The notes: generated from the sequence alone by a model not told the origin. 64,000 nucleotides of DNA from Saccharicrinis aurantiacus (GCF_001660705.2 NZ_LYBV02000035.1:124001-188000), one strand, 5' to 3'. Counted from the stretch's first letter, positions 9,231 through 18,024 are shown. Translations and numbers: made by a program.

Positions 9231-10640
9231 ATGATAAACGCATATTTTTATTCTAGGATAAGTACCCTTATTCTAGGCTTTATTTTAATCAGTAGTGTGA
9301 TCGGAGCACAGCCATTCCCCGCATCCGACCCAAATAACGAAGGTGGTTGGCAGTTAAATAAGTATGTTAGTGACGAATTTAATGGCACAGAGCTTGACAA
9401 GACTAAATGGTGGATATTAGGCGAAAATGGAGATTATCGTGCCAAGTGGAAGGGGAGAGCTCCTGCTCAGTTTGCCCCGCATAATGTGAGAGTCGAAGGT
9501 GGTGAGTTGATACTAACTTCTCAATGGGAGCCTGATTTTGATTTTGCAGCAAGTTCGCATAAAAACGAGGATGGCAAGGTTGTTAAATACGAGAATATAA
9601 CGCAAGCCTGTATCATGAGTGAGCGTTTCTTCAAGTATGGCTATATGGAAATTCGCTGTAAAGCTGCAGATGCACCCGTTACTTGTGCATTTTGGACCAC
9701 TGGATATCAGTCGGAGATTGATATGACAGAAAATTATGGCAAGCGACCTATCGGAAATCCTAAAAACAAGCCGGAGACCTTAGAACGTAAGTATCGTACA
9801 AATTTAATTAGTTGGGATCCTGATAAAGCAAAAGACCATAAACAATGGAAAAATGAAGAACTACTTGATGTAAGGGTTGCTCAAGATTATTATGTATACG
9901 GTTTTGAATGGGATAAAGATTATTTCAATATTTACTTTAATGGCGAATTATTAAAGAGTGCTACACGAGAAGAGCTAGAGGCTAAAGATCAATGGCGCCA
10001 TAATGCAGCCCAAGAGCTTTGGATTGATTCCGAAGTTTTTGAGTGGTACGGTTTACCAACAATGCAAGATTTAGCTGATAATGTAGGAGAGTATAAAATT
10101 GACTATGTAAGAGTATGGCAAAAGGAATTGAATGGTCCTTATTTTGATGCATTAGGCTTTGAAGGCCCTTTTTATTACAGTGGGCGCAGTGCCAATTGGT
10201 GGGCGCCAAGTGCAAGCTCTTGGCGTATGAAAAACGATAAGGTGGCAAGTGGTGAATTAAGTTTGCGCTATTTACAAACAAAGGAGGCTCCAAAAAATCA
10301 AACCATTTCTTCGCCAGCAGGATCTTTGAACTTGCCTGCCGGTGCTAATACCTTATCCTTTAAAATATGGATTGATGAGGATACCAATGTAGATCAGATA
10401 TCTTTTATTCTTGATAAACCATGGCTGAAGCTCGACTTCGACATCAGTAAGGTAAAAAAGGGGAAATGGCTTACCCTAAAAAAGAACTTTAAAAGAAATG
10501 AGGCTTCAGATACCAATATTAAGGATGGAGATCGCTTAAGAATCCAAGTAAGTAATCAGCATGTATCAGGCATCAATAACCTCTTTTATATTGATGATAT
10601 TAAGTTTGAATTTGATAATACTCCAGAAGTAAGAAAATAG
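9231..10640 (+). CDS. Secreted GH16 family glycoside hydrolase
   Basis: Secreted endo-glycanase of 469 residues. A signal peptide runs to about residue 26 (GAQP). The GH16 beta-jelly-roll spans about 35-300 and carries the catalytic motif EIDMTE (nucleophile Glu162, Asp164, acid/base Glu167). It ends with the family strand YKIDYVRVWQK. The six-residue motif form and the GRAPAQFAPHNVRVEGG stretch resemble agarase, porphyranase and carrageenase subgroups more than lichenases, but the substrate is not settled. Residues about 305-465 form an extra beta-rich module, likely carbohydrate binding. No SusCD pair adjoins. The sulfatase at 33.6 kb would fit a sulfated algal galactan. Confidence 0.88.
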   Translation: MINAYFYSRISTLILGFILISSVIGAQPFPASDPNNEGGWQLNKYVSDEFNGTELDKTKWWILGENGDYRAKWKGRAPAQFAPHNVRVEGGELILTSQWEPDFDFAASSHKNEDGKVVKYENITQACIMSERFFKYGYMEIRCKAADAPVTCAFWTTGYQSEIDMTENYGKRPIGNPKNKPETLERKYRTNLISWDPDKAKDHKQWKNEELLDVRVAQDYYVYGFEWDKDYFNIYFNGELLKSATREELEAKDQWRHNAAQELWIDSEVFEWYGLPTMQDLADNVGEYKIDYVRVWQKELNGPYFDALGFEGPFYYSGRSANWWAPSASSWRMKNDKVASGELSLRYLQTKEAPKNQTISSPAGSLNLPAGANTLSFKIWIDEDTNVDQISFILDKPWLKLDFDISKVKKGKWLTLKKNFKRNEASDTNIKDGDRLRIQVSNQHVSGINNLFYIDDIKFEFDNTPEVRK

Positions 10641-10670
10641 TTTAAATAGAATAGCAAATGCTTTTAAATA

Positions 10671-10708
10671 ATGCCTTGTGTCTATTGGTGATGCAAGGCA
10701 TATTTTTT
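10671..10708 (+). terminator. Terminator of the GH16 gene
   Basis: Stem ATGCCTTG / CAAGGCAT followed by a T run, 30 bases after the stop codon. Confidence 0.65.
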
Positions 10709-10727
10709 GCGCCAAAATGTGGGAAAT

Positions 10728-10763
10728 AAAAAAGCCAATTGAAAAATCTTCAATTGGCTTTTA
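10728..10763 (-). terminator. Terminator of the tRNA cluster
   Basis: Stem AAAAGCCAATTGAA / TTCAATTGGCTTTT flanked by A and T runs. It lies directly past the 3' end of tRNA-Gly and could also stop plus-strand readthrough. Confidence 0.75.
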
Positions 10764-10767
10764 TTTG

Positions 10768-10840
10768 AGCGAAAGACGGGGATCAAACCCGCGACCCTTA
10801 GCTTGGAAGGCTAATGCTCTATCAGCTGAGCTACTTTCGC
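10768..10840 (-). tRNA. tRNA-Gly (TCC)
   Basis: On the minus strand a 73-base cloverleaf: acceptor GCGAAAG / CTTTCGC, D-loop AGCTCAGCTGATAGAGC, anticodon loop CTTCCAA giving TCC, T-loop GGTTTGATCC. No CCA is encoded. It is the last of three tandem tRNA genes. Confidence 0.95.
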
Positions 10841-10857
10841 AATTCAATATTTTCTGG

Positions 10858-10931
10858 AGCCAATGGAGGGACTCGAACCCACGACCTGCTGATTACAAAT
10901 CAGCTGCTCTAGCCAGCTGAGCTACATTGGC
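10858..10931 (-). tRNA. tRNA-Thr (TGT)
   Basis: A 74-base cloverleaf on the minus strand: acceptor GCCAATG / CATTGGC, anticodon stem CTGAT-TTGTAAT-CAG giving TGT, T-loop GGTTCGAGTCC. It is 17 bases upstream of tRNA-Gly in the same transcript direction. Confidence 0.95.
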
Positions 10932-10949
10932 AACATTATTACTTTAGTG

Positions 10950-11032
10950 TGGGCAGAGCAGGATTCGAACCTGCGAAGTCGAAAGACAACGGAGTTACAG
11001 TCCGTCCCAGTTGGCCGCTTTGGTATCTGCCC
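10950..11032 (-). tRNA. tRNA-Tyr (GTA)
   Basis: An 83-base class II tRNA on the minus strand: acceptor GGGCAGA / TCTGCCC, anticodon loop CTGTAAC giving GTA, a long variable arm, and T-loop GGTTCGAATCC. It is the first of the Tyr-Thr-Gly cluster, an order also common in other Bacteroidota (recollection, not checked). Confidence 0.95.
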
Positions 11033-11055
11033 TAAAGCGGGTGCAAATATAGAAA

Positions 11056-11550
11056 TTACTTTTTCAAACTGCAAGCCATTTCCACCATTTTTATTGCGGT
11101 AATTGCCCCTTCATCCCCTTTGTTTCCGTGCACTCCACCTGCTCTGTCCTTGGCTTGCTGCATGTTAAGAGTTGTGATTACACCAAAAATAAAAGGTATA
11201 TTATAATCTAAATTTAATTGAGTAATACCTTGGGTAACGCCATTACATACAAAATCGAAATGAGGCGTGTCTCCTTGTATTACACAACCCAAGCAAATTA
11301 CAGCATCCACATCGGTATTTTCAGCTAATAGTTTACCGCCCATTGTAAGCTCAAACGTTCCGGGAACGTACTTTTTTACAATGTTATCAGCCTTAGCTCC
11401 ATTCTCAATTAAAGTATTATATGCGCCTTCATATAAGGCTTCAGTGATTTCTTCGTTCCATTCAGATACAACAATCCCAAATTTCATGTTAGCAGCCGAA
11501 GGCATTTTGCTTTTATCGTAGTCCGATAAGTTTTTTAAACTAGTTGCCAT
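11056..11550 (-). CDS. ribH: 6,7-dimethyl-8-ribityllumazine synthase
   Basis: Penultimate enzyme of riboflavin synthesis. It condenses 5-amino-6-ribitylaminouracil with 3,4-dihydroxy-2-butanone 4-phosphate; it is cytoplasmic and usually forms a 60-mer capsid. At 164 residues it is the normal length. Visible motifs are [13 protein letters not shown], the substrate loop [28 protein letters not shown] with the catalytic His, and the C-terminal block [13 protein letters not shown]. No other rib gene adjoins. A TATTTTTG promoter box lies upstream inside the space shared with the terminator of the TPR gene. Confidence 0.96.
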   Translation of the reverse strand: MATSLKNLSDYDKSKMPSAANMKFGIVVSEWNEEITEALYEGAYNTLIENGAKADNIVKKYVPGTFELTMGGKLLAENTDVDAVICLGCVIQGDTPHFDFVCNGVTQGITQLNLDYNIPFIFGVITTLNMQQAKDRAGGVHGNKGDEGAITAIKMVEMACSLKK

Positions 11551-11569
11551 ATTGCTTTTTATTTTGCTA

Positions 11570-11600
11570 CAAAAATAAAAGAGCTTACCAATATTGGCAA
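11570..11600 (-). promoter_or_regulatory. ribH promoter overlapping a terminator hairpin
   Basis: On the minus strand, TATTTTTG (11570-11577) fits TAnnTTTG and a TTG at 11598-11600 sits 20 bases upstream, matching the Bacteroidota -33/-7 layout. The TTG falls within the hairpin at 11575-11608 that ends the upstream TPR gene. Confidence 0.5.
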
Positions 11601-11608
11601 GCTCTTTC
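11575..11608 (-). terminator. Terminator of the TPR membrane-protein gene
   Basis: Inverted repeat AAAAGAGCTT(A)CCAATATTGG(C)AAGCTCTTT, 22 bases past the stop of the TPR gene on the minus strand. An AT-rich tail follows on that strand. Confidence 0.7.
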
Positions 11609-11629
11609 TAATATCTTTTATGTAATAAA

Positions 11630-12319
11630 TTACTTTTTGCTTAGTAAATCAGCTCTAGTAATATATTTATCAATGCTTCTTGCTTCAGCGCTAGCTTTAA
11701 AATCAGTTTTGATTCTAGTGTAGGCCTCAAGAGCTTTGTTGTATTCTTTAGCATCCTCGTAAACTAATCCTAGTTTTAACAAGTAAGCTGGAGCCACAAC
11801 AGCATTTCCAATTTTTGCAGCACTGCTGTAGTTGCTAATTGCTTTAGATGTGTTTCCTTTTTCAAGATAAGCATCTGCTAAAGCACCTTTACCCATTGCG
11901 TTAATTACTTCATCTCCGCACGAGAAACCTTCTAAATAATCAATAGCCTCGTCAAAATTACCTAGGTTAAGGTAAGAAACACCAGCGTAGTATTTAGCTA
12001 GTTTTGAAGACTTAGTTAAAGAGTATCCTTCAGCTATATCTAAAAAACCTTGGTTCATTCCATCGCCATTTAAAGCTAGGTTGAAACTATCTTTCTCAAA
12101 ATAGTTTTGAGCAAAAAACATTGCGTTTTGTGCTTCATTTTCTTGCGGTTGAATATATAACTTCTTTGTTGCCCAGTAACCTCCAACTACTATAATAATA
12201 GCAAACATTATTATAGTAAGGGTTTTTTGGTTGTCTTCAATAAATTGTTCCGTTGTACTTAAAGCATGTTCCACATTCTCCATGCTTGCTTCCGTAGCGT
12301 ATTCTTTTTCTTTCGACAT
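11630..12319 (-). CDS. YfgM-like TPR membrane protein
   Basis: Single-pass membrane protein of about 229 residues. The frame is open further up to 12382, but the ATG at 12319 (MSKEKEY) is the more natural start because the extra 21 residues look like leader sequence. A short charged N-terminus precedes one transmembrane helix (LTIIMFAIIIVVGGYWA). The rest is an extracytoplasmic stretch of about four or five TPR units, including YYAGVSYLNLGNFDEAIDYL and ALADAYLEKGNTSKAISNY. It resembles YfgM/BamB-operon proteins that act with the Sec translocon or periplasmic chaperones. The exact role here is unknown. Confidence 0.75.
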   Translation of the reverse strand: MSKEKEYATEASMENVEHALSTTEQFIEDNQKTLTIIMFAIIIVVGGYWATKKLYIQPQENEAQNAMFFAQNYFEKDSFNLALNGDGMNQGFLDIAEGYSLTKSSKLAKYYAGVSYLNLGNFDEAIDYLEGFSCGDEVINAMGKGALADAYLEKGNTSKAISNYSSAAKIGNAVVAPAYLLKLGLVYEDAKEYNKALEAYTRIKTDFKASAEARSIDKYITRADLLSKK

Positions 12320-12625
12320 GAATTCTTTATTATTATTGATTCGCAAATGTAATTCTTTTACTAAAAAATCAAAATAAGACATCGTAATTATTTCGACTTA
12401 TTTTGGCTAAAATAGAGAATTCTTTTAAATCTAGTGATTACAGATATGTGTTATAAAACGCTTTTATATCACCGAACTCTGGGATTTAAATTATTTAGCG
12501 CTCTTTAAAATTTAAACAACATTATAATGAACTGTATTTTAGTATGGTAGCAAACTATGCTCTTTTCATCCATCAAAAAGTTAAATCTATTTTATTTGGC
12601 AGCCTTAATATCATTAATGTTTAAT

Positions 12626-12633
12626 TAATTTTG
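12626..12633 (+). promoter_or_regulatory. -7 box for recF
   Basis: Reads TAATTTTG (TAnnTTTG), 22 bases before the recF ATG. Confidence 0.45.
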
Positions 12634-12655
12634 CCAACGCAAAACAGGTATAATT

Positions 12656-13765
12656 ATGTATTTAAAGAATCTCCATCTTATCAATTTCAAAAATATCTCA
12701 TTGGCTCAGCTCGATTTAGTTGAGGGGATCAATTGTTTTGTTGGACATAATGGAGCAGGTAAAACCAATTTGTTGGATGCTATATATTATATGTCGTTTT
12801 GTAAAAGTTATTTTAATCCGGCCGATAGCCAGAATATAAAGCATGAGGGGGATTTCTTCGTAGTGCAAGCTTCATATGAAATAAACCATCAGGAGGAGCA
12901 TGTGTATTGTGGTATTAAAAAGGGCCAGAAGAAACAGTTTAAGCGAAATAAAAAAGAATACACCAAACTATCTAATCACATTGGCTTATTACCTTTAGTA
13001 ATGATTGCTCCGCAGGATGAATCGCTGATTACTGAGGGAGGAGAGGCTCGACGAAAGTATCTGGATACTGTTATTTCTCAGTACGATAAATCGTATTTAG
13101 ATTATTTAATTAACTATAATAAGCTATTGGCACAGCGTAACTCTTTTCTGAAGTCGAAAACGCACTTAAGTGATGAGGTACATTCTATGTTAGATGTTTG
13201 GGATTATCAGATGATGCACCTAGCTTATAAAATTGTAAAGGCACGCCAGGATTTCTTAAACGATTTAAACCCTATATTTCAAGAGTATTATCAATACATA
13301 TCTAGCAATAAAGAGATTGTTAGCTTTAATTACAAGTCGCATTTAAAAAGTGATACTTTTGAGGAGGATTTGAAAGAGAGTAGGCAGAAGGATTTAATTT
13401 TAGGTTATACCAGCAAAGGAATACATCGCGATGATGTAGTGTTTAAAATAGATGATTACGCTATTAAGAAAGTTGGATCGCAAGGTCAACGAAAAACCTT
13501 TTTAATTGCACTTAAATTGGGACAGTTCCGTTTTTTATCCGATCATAAAAAGGTAAAGCCACTTTTGTTGTTGGATGATATTTTTGATAAGTTAGACTCA
13601 GAGCGTGGCGACCGATTAATAGAATTGGTGGGAGGAGATCATTTTAAGCAAATTTTTATTACAGATACTCAGCTAAATAGGATAGAGCCTATATTAAAAC
13701 AGCTGAACAAAGAGAGTAGAGTGTTTACGGTATCAGAAGGCGAAGTAGCAGTTCATCAGCAGTAA
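12656..13765 (+). CDS. recF: DNA replication/repair protein RecF
   Basis: Cytoplasmic SMC-like ATPase of 369 residues that helps load RecA at single-strand gaps. Walker A is GHNGAGKT (residues 30-37). The ABC signature region is VGSQGQRKTFLIALKL, and Walker B is PLLLLDDIFDKLD. The N-terminal LHLINFKNI and the HIGLLPLVMIAPQDESLI block are typical. The start is supported by a TAATTTTG box at 12626-12633. A DUF721 gene follows on the same strand, a pairing that I recall as frequent in Bacteroidota. dnaA, dnaN and gyrB are not next to it. Confidence 0.96.
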   Translation: MYLKNLHLINFKNISLAQLDLVEGINCFVGHNGAGKTNLLDAIYYMSFCKSYFNPADSQNIKHEGDFFVVQASYEINHQEEHVYCGIKKGQKKQFKRNKKEYTKLSNHIGLLPLVMIAPQDESLITEGGEARRKYLDTVISQYDKSYLDYLINYNKLLAQRNSFLKSKTHLSDEVHSMLDVWDYQMMHLAYKIVKARQDFLNDLNPIFQEYYQYISSNKEIVSFNYKSHLKSDTFEEDLKESRQKDLILGYTSKGIHRDDVVFKIDDYAIKKVGSQGQRKTFLIALKLGQFRFLSDHKKVKPLLLLDDIFDKLDSERGDRLIELVGGDHFKQIFITDTQLNRIEPILKQLNKESRVFTVSEGEVAVHQQ

Positions 13766-13859
13766 GTCGACCATAGTCTAGTGAATTTTGTGAGCCGCAA
13801 TTAGCATTTAAATAATTGAATTAAGAAGTATTGTTGAATCAATACATTATATATACCAT

Positions 13860-14150
13860 ATGAAGAAGAAAGAAGCGCAACCCATACGCGATATTATTAA
13901 GCAGTTTTTACACGAGGAACACCTTGATCAGGGATTGATTGAAAACAGAGTGGTAAATTCTTGGGAGGCAGTTATTGGTAAAACAGTAGCACGTGCTACT
14001 ACGCATGTGAGTATTAATAATGGTATTCTGTATGTTAAAATTAACTCAAGTGTAATGCGCAATGAGCTAATGATGATACGCTCAAAAATAGCAGATGCCC
14101 TAAATAATCATGTAGGGCATCATATTGTAATGGATGTGGTAATTCAATAG
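13860..14150 (+). CDS. DUF721 (DciA-like) protein
   Basis: Small cytoplasmic protein of 96 residues matching the DUF721 family, which includes DciA, the helicase-operator protein that loads replicative helicase in many bacteria. The conserved layout is VVNSWEAVIGKTVARATTHVSINNGILYVKINSSVMRNEL, a single KH-like fold. It follows recF by about 95 bases in the same direction, which supports a role in replication. Whether this short form loads helicase is inference. Confidence 0.8.
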   Translation: MKKKEAQPIRDIIKQFLHEEHLDQGLIENRVVNSWEAVIGKTVARATTHVSINNGILYVKINSSVMRNELMMIRSKIADALNNHVGHHIVMDVVIQ

Positions 14151-14244
14151 CTCAGCAGTTTCGAGTTTTCAGTTAGTAGTCAGTATTTGATACTTTTTAA
14201 ATAGAATCACTACCGACTAATAGCTAAACCTCTACTGACTATAT

Positions 14245-14664
14245 CTACAATCGTTCTCTTTTACTAAAGAAAAAATCGCACTCGCGTTCTGCACTTTCAT
14301 CACTATCAGAACCATGAATTGCATTATGTGCCTTATCAGTAGCAAACATTTTACGTATGGTACCTTCTTTGGCTTCAGAAGGGTCGGTAGCACCAATTAA
14401 AAACCTAAAGTCTTCAACGGCATTTTCCTTTTCAAGTATCGCGGCAGTTACTGGCCCTGATGACATAAAATCGGTAAGTTCATCATAAAAAGGACGATCT
14501 TTGTGTTCTATATAAAACGCTTCAGCATCCTGCTTATTCAATTGCAGTGTTTTTATGGCACAGAATCGAAAACCCGATTCTTCAATTTTAGCCAAAATAG
14601 CTCCTAAGTTTCTCTTTTTAACAGCGTAGGGTTTAATAATAGTTAATGTTTTATCAGCAGCCAT
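14245..14664 (-). CDS. ndk: Nucleoside diphosphate kinase
   Basis: Transfers the terminal phosphate of ATP to NDPs to keep NTP pools. At 139 residues it is the usual length. It has the start TLTIIKPYAV, the phospho-acceptor His117 in NAIHGSDS, and the C-terminal ERECDFFF. It is monocistronic and convergent with the DUF721 gene. The region between the two 3' ends holds short degenerate inverted repeats. Confidence 0.95.
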   Translation of the reverse strand: MAADKTLTIIKPYAVKKRNLGAILAKIEESGFRFCAIKTLQLNKQDAEAFYIEHKDRPFYDELTDFMSSGPVTAAILEKENAVEDFRFLIGATDPSEAKEGTIRKMFATDKAHNAIHGSDSDESAERECDFFFSKRERL

Positions 14665-14898
14665 ATATTGTTTTTTTAGTATTTAATAAATCTCCTTTAG
14701 TAACTATTAGGTATCTGAAAAGGTTTTCGTTTGTTATTATGATTTAACTCATCAATATTTGAGTGATCGCTATTGTGAGTAGCATAAAACGAGACTACAT
14801 AATAGTGATATTTTAGCTGATCTCAAACATAAGTTTTCATAAAAAATAAAAAGAATAAGCTAATTGAAGTATTCTTAAGTAGAATTTATAAAATAGAA

Positions 14899-14906
14899 TA
14901 TCTTTG
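14899..14906 (+). promoter_or_regulatory. -7 box for the DHH phosphoesterase gene
   Basis: Reads TATCTTTG (TAnnTTTG), 19 bases before the ATG at 14926. Confidence 0.45.
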
Positions 14907-14925
14907 CAAGTCCAAAGTTTAAAAT

Positions 14926-15948
14926 ATGGTATCGGAGAAATTGATCAGTGCTTTTAAAACTAAAATAGAAGCCGCAAATACAATTAGTATAGTTCCTCAC
15001 CTAAATCCTGATGGTGATGCAATGGGATCGGCATTAGGATTAATGCATGCCTTGAAAAATTTAGGTAAGAAGCCTTCAGTTATTGTACCAACGGCCTTTC
15101 CTAAGTTTTTATCGTGGCTTAATGGTGTAGATGAAATTGTAGTATTTGAAGAAAATGAAGATCAGGCAAAGTCTACAATAACAGAATCAGATTTGCTTAT
15201 TTATTTAGATTTTAACGCCTATAAAAGGGTTGGGGAAACAATGGAAGGCTTTATCGCTAATCTTCAACTACCCTCAGTTATGATTGACCATCACCCTTAT
15301 CCCGATGAAATTGCTGATGTGATGATAAGTGTAACGGCCGCATCTTCCACATGCGAATTGGCCTGTAATGTGCTTAAATTATCAGGCTGGAGTCAATATA
15401 TAGACTCTGATGCTGCGGAGTGCTTTTATACGGGGATAATGACGGATACTGGTTCGTTAAACTACAATTCCTCTAACCCAGACACCTATAGGACCGTTGC
15501 CGATTTGATAGAGATTGGTATTGATAAAGATAAGGTGCACCAATTATTATTTCAGAGTAATTCCTTTAACAGGATGAGATTACTGGGTTATGTATTGAGT
15601 GAAAAGGTCACCCTAATACCTGAGTGCAAAGTGGCCTATTTATGGTTAACTAAAGAAGAGTTAGAAAAATATAATTTTCGACCAGGAGATACCGAAGGAT
15701 TTGTAAACTATCCATTGAGTATTGAAGGGATTAATGCTTCGGCCTTTTTTATGGAGAAGGATGAACAAATAAAATGTTCTTTCCGCTCGCAAGGCGATTT
15801 CCCGGTAAATAAGTTCTCTGAACTATTTTTTAATGGAGGAGGACATAGAAATGCAGCAGGGGGTAGGTCTGATTTTGATATGGAGGGCTCGTTAAAACGT
15901 TTTCTCTCTGAATTCCCTAAGTTTTATCAAGATTTTATAAAAGCATAG
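14926..15948 (+). CDS. DHH-family phosphoesterase (NrnA-like)
   Basis: Cytoplasmic Mn2+-dependent phosphoesterase of 340 residues, similar to NrnA, which degrades short oligoribonucleotides and pAp. The DHH motifs are visible: HLNPDGDAMGSA (His25, Asp29, Asp31), YLDFN, MIDHHPYPDE, and MTDTGSLNY. The DHHA1 substrate domain ends with the signature GGGHRNAAGG. Length is typical. The next genes are FKBP-like lipoproteins in the same direction but 170 bases on, so co-transcription is uncertain. Confidence 0.92.
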   Translation: MVSEKLISAFKTKIEAANTISIVPHLNPDGDAMGSALGLMHALKNLGKKPSVIVPTAFPKFLSWLNGVDEIVVFEENEDQAKSTITESDLLIYLDFNAYKRVGETMEGFIANLQLPSVMIDHHPYPDEIADVMISVTAASSTCELACNVLKLSGWSQYIDSDAAECFYTGIMTDTGSLNYNSSNPDTYRTVADLIEIGIDKDKVHQLLFQSNSFNRMRLLGYVLSEKVTLIPECKVAYLWLTKEELEKYNFRPGDTEGFVNYPLSIEGINASAFFMEKDEQIKCSFRSQGDFPVNKFSELFFNGGGHRNAAGGRSDFDMEGSLKRFLSEFPKFYQDFIKA

Positions 15949-16119
15949 GTGCTTGTGTAGTTTAGTCAGTAGTTTTTAGTAAATAGCAGAGGTAAAACGT
16001 GTAATGCTTTATAGCTTATTTTACTTCTTAATATGCTATCTAACTAAATAGCTTGAATAAGCAGTGTCTATAATCACAAATCGAATCATCTATAGTTTAA
16101 TTAAACCAAAAATATCGAT

Positions 16120-16641
16120 ATGCTAAAATCACTGATCGTTCCCTTTTTACTATTGCTTGTATTTACATCGTGTAAAACGCAGAAAAAGGAACGTGCTAAA
16201 AAACAAAGGATTACTACCGAAGATTTAATATCGGCTAATCGATATATGGTGGGGCAGGATGCTGCTGCTATTAAGAGCTATTTAGAAAGGCACGAGCTTG
16301 ACTTTACTGAAACACAAACTGGTTTATGGTATAAAATTGATAATGAAGGAAATGGTGCTTTGGTGAAAAAGGGAAATGTTATACGTTTGTCGTATGATGT
16401 GTCTTTGCTCGATGGTACTCAGGTGTATGCATCTAAAGAAGATGGAAATAAAGAATTTAAAGTAGGACAAGGTGGTGTTGAATCTGGCCTAGAAGAAGGG
16501 GTTTTGTTGTTGCGTAAAGGAGCTAAAGCCCAATTTATTATGCCGCCGCACTTGGCGCATGGCTTGGTTGGAGATGATGAAGAAATACCACCGCGAGCAA
16601 CGATTATATACCATGTTGAAGTGCTAGAACTCAAAGAATAG
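16120..16641 (+). CDS. FKBP-type prolyl isomerase lipoprotein
   Basis: Exported lipoprotein of 173 residues. The lipobox is FTSC (Cys18). A single FKBP domain follows (about 75-172), with GNVIRLSYDVSLLDGTQVYAS, VESGLEEGVLLLRKGAKAQFIMPPHLAHG and IPPRATIIYHVEVLEL. It catalyses cis-trans isomerisation of prolyl bonds in the periplasm. It resembles GldI of the Bacteroidota gliding machinery, but a general folding role is just as likely. The next gene, 62 bases on, encodes a second lipoprotein with an apparently degenerate version of the same fold. Confidence 0.88.
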   Translation: MLKSLIVPFLLLLVFTSCKTQKKERAKKQRITTEDLISANRYMVGQDAAAIKSYLERHELDFTETQTGLWYKIDNEGNGALVKKGNVIRLSYDVSLLDGTQVYASKEDGNKEFKVGQGGVESGLEEGVLLLRKGAKAQFIMPPHLAHGLVGDDEEIPPRATIIYHVEVLELKE

Positions 16642-16703
16642 ATCACTTTTTTTTGATAAAAATTAATAAAGTACTTTCTTTGCAATTATTATAAAAAACG
16701 AAT

Positions 16704-17297
16704 ATGTTCAGATATAACAATATTATTAACAAGTTACTTTTGTTTACCCTTTTAATGGGCAGCATAGCTTGTAGTACCACAACAATTGAAAGCCCGCGTC
16801 AGCTTCTTGAAAATGAATCTATCTTATTAGGGGAATTTCTTGAGTTTGTAGATGATGGAGATCATAATCCTGATTTATTAGGGAATCGCGATTACTTGGC
16901 TAAGGTAGCGGTTGATACTATTGACTTTTTAAATGTTAACGATATGACTGGTATCGCGTACTTTGAAATGGAAACAGGTACAGGCGACAGACCTGTACAA
17001 GGTCAAGAAGTGGGATATAGATTTGTAGAGTACAGAATATTAAGAGATACTTTAGAGCAGCCTGTGGCTAGTGGTTTTTCTAGTAATTGGGGATCTGCTG
17101 ATCCTGCCGTTTTTACAATAGGAGAATCTACAAGTACATTAGCTCAAAGAGGTATTCCTGAAGGCGTTGCTGCAGCTGTAACCAATATGCGTTTAAATGG
17201 CAAAAGCACCGTAATTATGCCATCTACCTTAGTAGGACTAAATGATTATACCTCTCGTATGTACGAAGTTGAATTAACTTATGTAGATCCTCGTTAG
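16704..17297 (+). CDS. Lipoprotein, degenerate FKBP-like fold
   Basis: Predicted lipoprotein of 197 residues with lipobox SIAC (Cys23). The second half (about 95-195) follows the FKBP strand order: GYRFVEYRILRD, a central region with IPEGVAAAVTNMRLNGKSTVIMPSTLVG, and a last strand MYEVELTYV. Aromatic active-site residues are largely missing. It follows an intact FKBP lipoprotein with a 62-base gap and shares its terminator, so it is probably co-expressed. Likely a chaperone-like partner with no isomerase activity. I cannot name a family with confidence. Confidence 0.7.
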   Translation: MFRYNNIINKLLLFTLLMGSIACSTTTIESPRQLLENESILLGEFLEFVDDGDHNPDLLGNRDYLAKVAVDTIDFLNVNDMTGIAYFEMETGTGDRPVQGQEVGYRFVEYRILRDTLEQPVASGFSSNWGSADPAVFTIGESTSTLAQRGIPEGVAAAVTNMRLNGKSTVIMPSTLVGLNDYTSRMYEVELTYVDPR

Positions 17298-17320
17298 ACG
17301 CGATAATAAGATATTAAATG

Positions 17321-17362
17321 AAAAAGTCCTCAAGCTAAATTATAGCTTGAGGACTTTTTTTT
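17321..17362 (+). terminator. Terminator of the FKBP lipoprotein operon
   Basis: Stem AAAAAGTCCTCAAGCTA / TAGCTTGAGGACTTTTT with eight T in a row. One of the strongest terminators in the window. It may act both ways, since the UpxY-like gene converges from the other side. Confidence 0.85.
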
Positions 17363-17464
17363 GATGGTATAAGTGCTTTTTTTGTTAAATGTCACTCACT
17401 AATGGAGTTTGTGCTGCTTGAACGACTACTGCCTGCAGCCTTCAAACTACCTGCTAACTAAGGT

Positions 17465-17968
17465 CTACTCAACTTCTACATCTTCCATATCAATTACAAG
17501 CGAGTAGCCTATATTTGAAATATCAATATATAACTTGCGGTTTCCTTTCACTTTCTTCACAATGCCTTTTACGCCAATGAGGGGACCTGAGCTAATGGTA
17601 ATTTCCTTACCTTTAGTAATTGCGTTAGATTCAACATCAAAGGCAATCTTATTATCAATGGTCTGTTGCATGGCCTTAATCTGATTATCAGGTATAGTAA
17701 CTGCTTTGCCATTATGTGCAACATAGGCCACAACTCCATTTATTTCAAAAACCCAGTTGTACTGCTCCGGGGAAATATTTATAAAGATGTAAGAACTAAT
17801 TGCGGGAGTCTCAACCCATTTTTTTCTGTCGCTCCATTTGCGTAATTCTTTTCTTAAAGGCAAATAGTTTCGTATTCCTTTCTTGTTAAGGTCTTCAGAA
17901 ACCTTTTTTTCTGCTCTCGATTTGGTATATAGGGCATACCAGATCGAATCTGAATTGTTATTACTCAC
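17465..17968 (-). CDS. UpxY/NusG-like transcription antiterminator
   Basis: NusG-family elongation factor of 167 residues. The NGN domain (about 8-105) includes WYALYTKSRAEKKVSEDL, GIRNYLPLRKELRKWSDRKKW and YIFINIS. A C-terminal KOW-type domain follows with GKEITISSGPLIGVKGIVKKVKG. In Bacteroides, UpxY proteins let RNA polymerase read through long capsule operons placed just downstream. Here the downstream genes on its strand are convergent, so it is an orphan, or it serves a distant locus. It has a good own promoter and is divergent from the THUMP methyltransferase. Confidence 0.88.
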   Translation of the reverse strand: MSNNNSDSIWYALYTKSRAEKKVSEDLNKKGIRNYLPLRKELRKWSDRKKWVETPAISSYIFINISPEQYNWVFEINGVVAYVAHNGKAVTIPDNQIKAMQQTIDNKIAFDVESNAITKGKEITISSGPLIGVKGIVKKVKGNRKLYIDISNIGYSLVIDMEDVEVE

Positions 17969-17993
17969 AATAATTTTAATGTTTGGTGGATTG

Positions 17994-18024
17994 CAAAAAT
18001 AGTACTTAATATAACTATAAACAA
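17994..18024 (-). promoter_or_regulatory. Promoter of the UpxY-like gene
   Basis: On the minus strand, TATTTTTG (17994-18001) with a TTG (18022-18024) 20 bases upstream fits the Bacteroidota consensus. It lies 26 bases before the ATG. Confidence 0.55.

Noticed and set aside
10678-10920. 80-codon plus-strand open frame
   Set aside because: It runs antisense through the tRNA-Gly and tRNA-Thr genes. The translated 'RRGSNPRPLA' text is the known artefact of tRNA antisense.
10858-11032. tRNA cluster as phage attachment site
   Set aside because: No integrase gene or direct repeat of a tRNA 3' end was found nearby.
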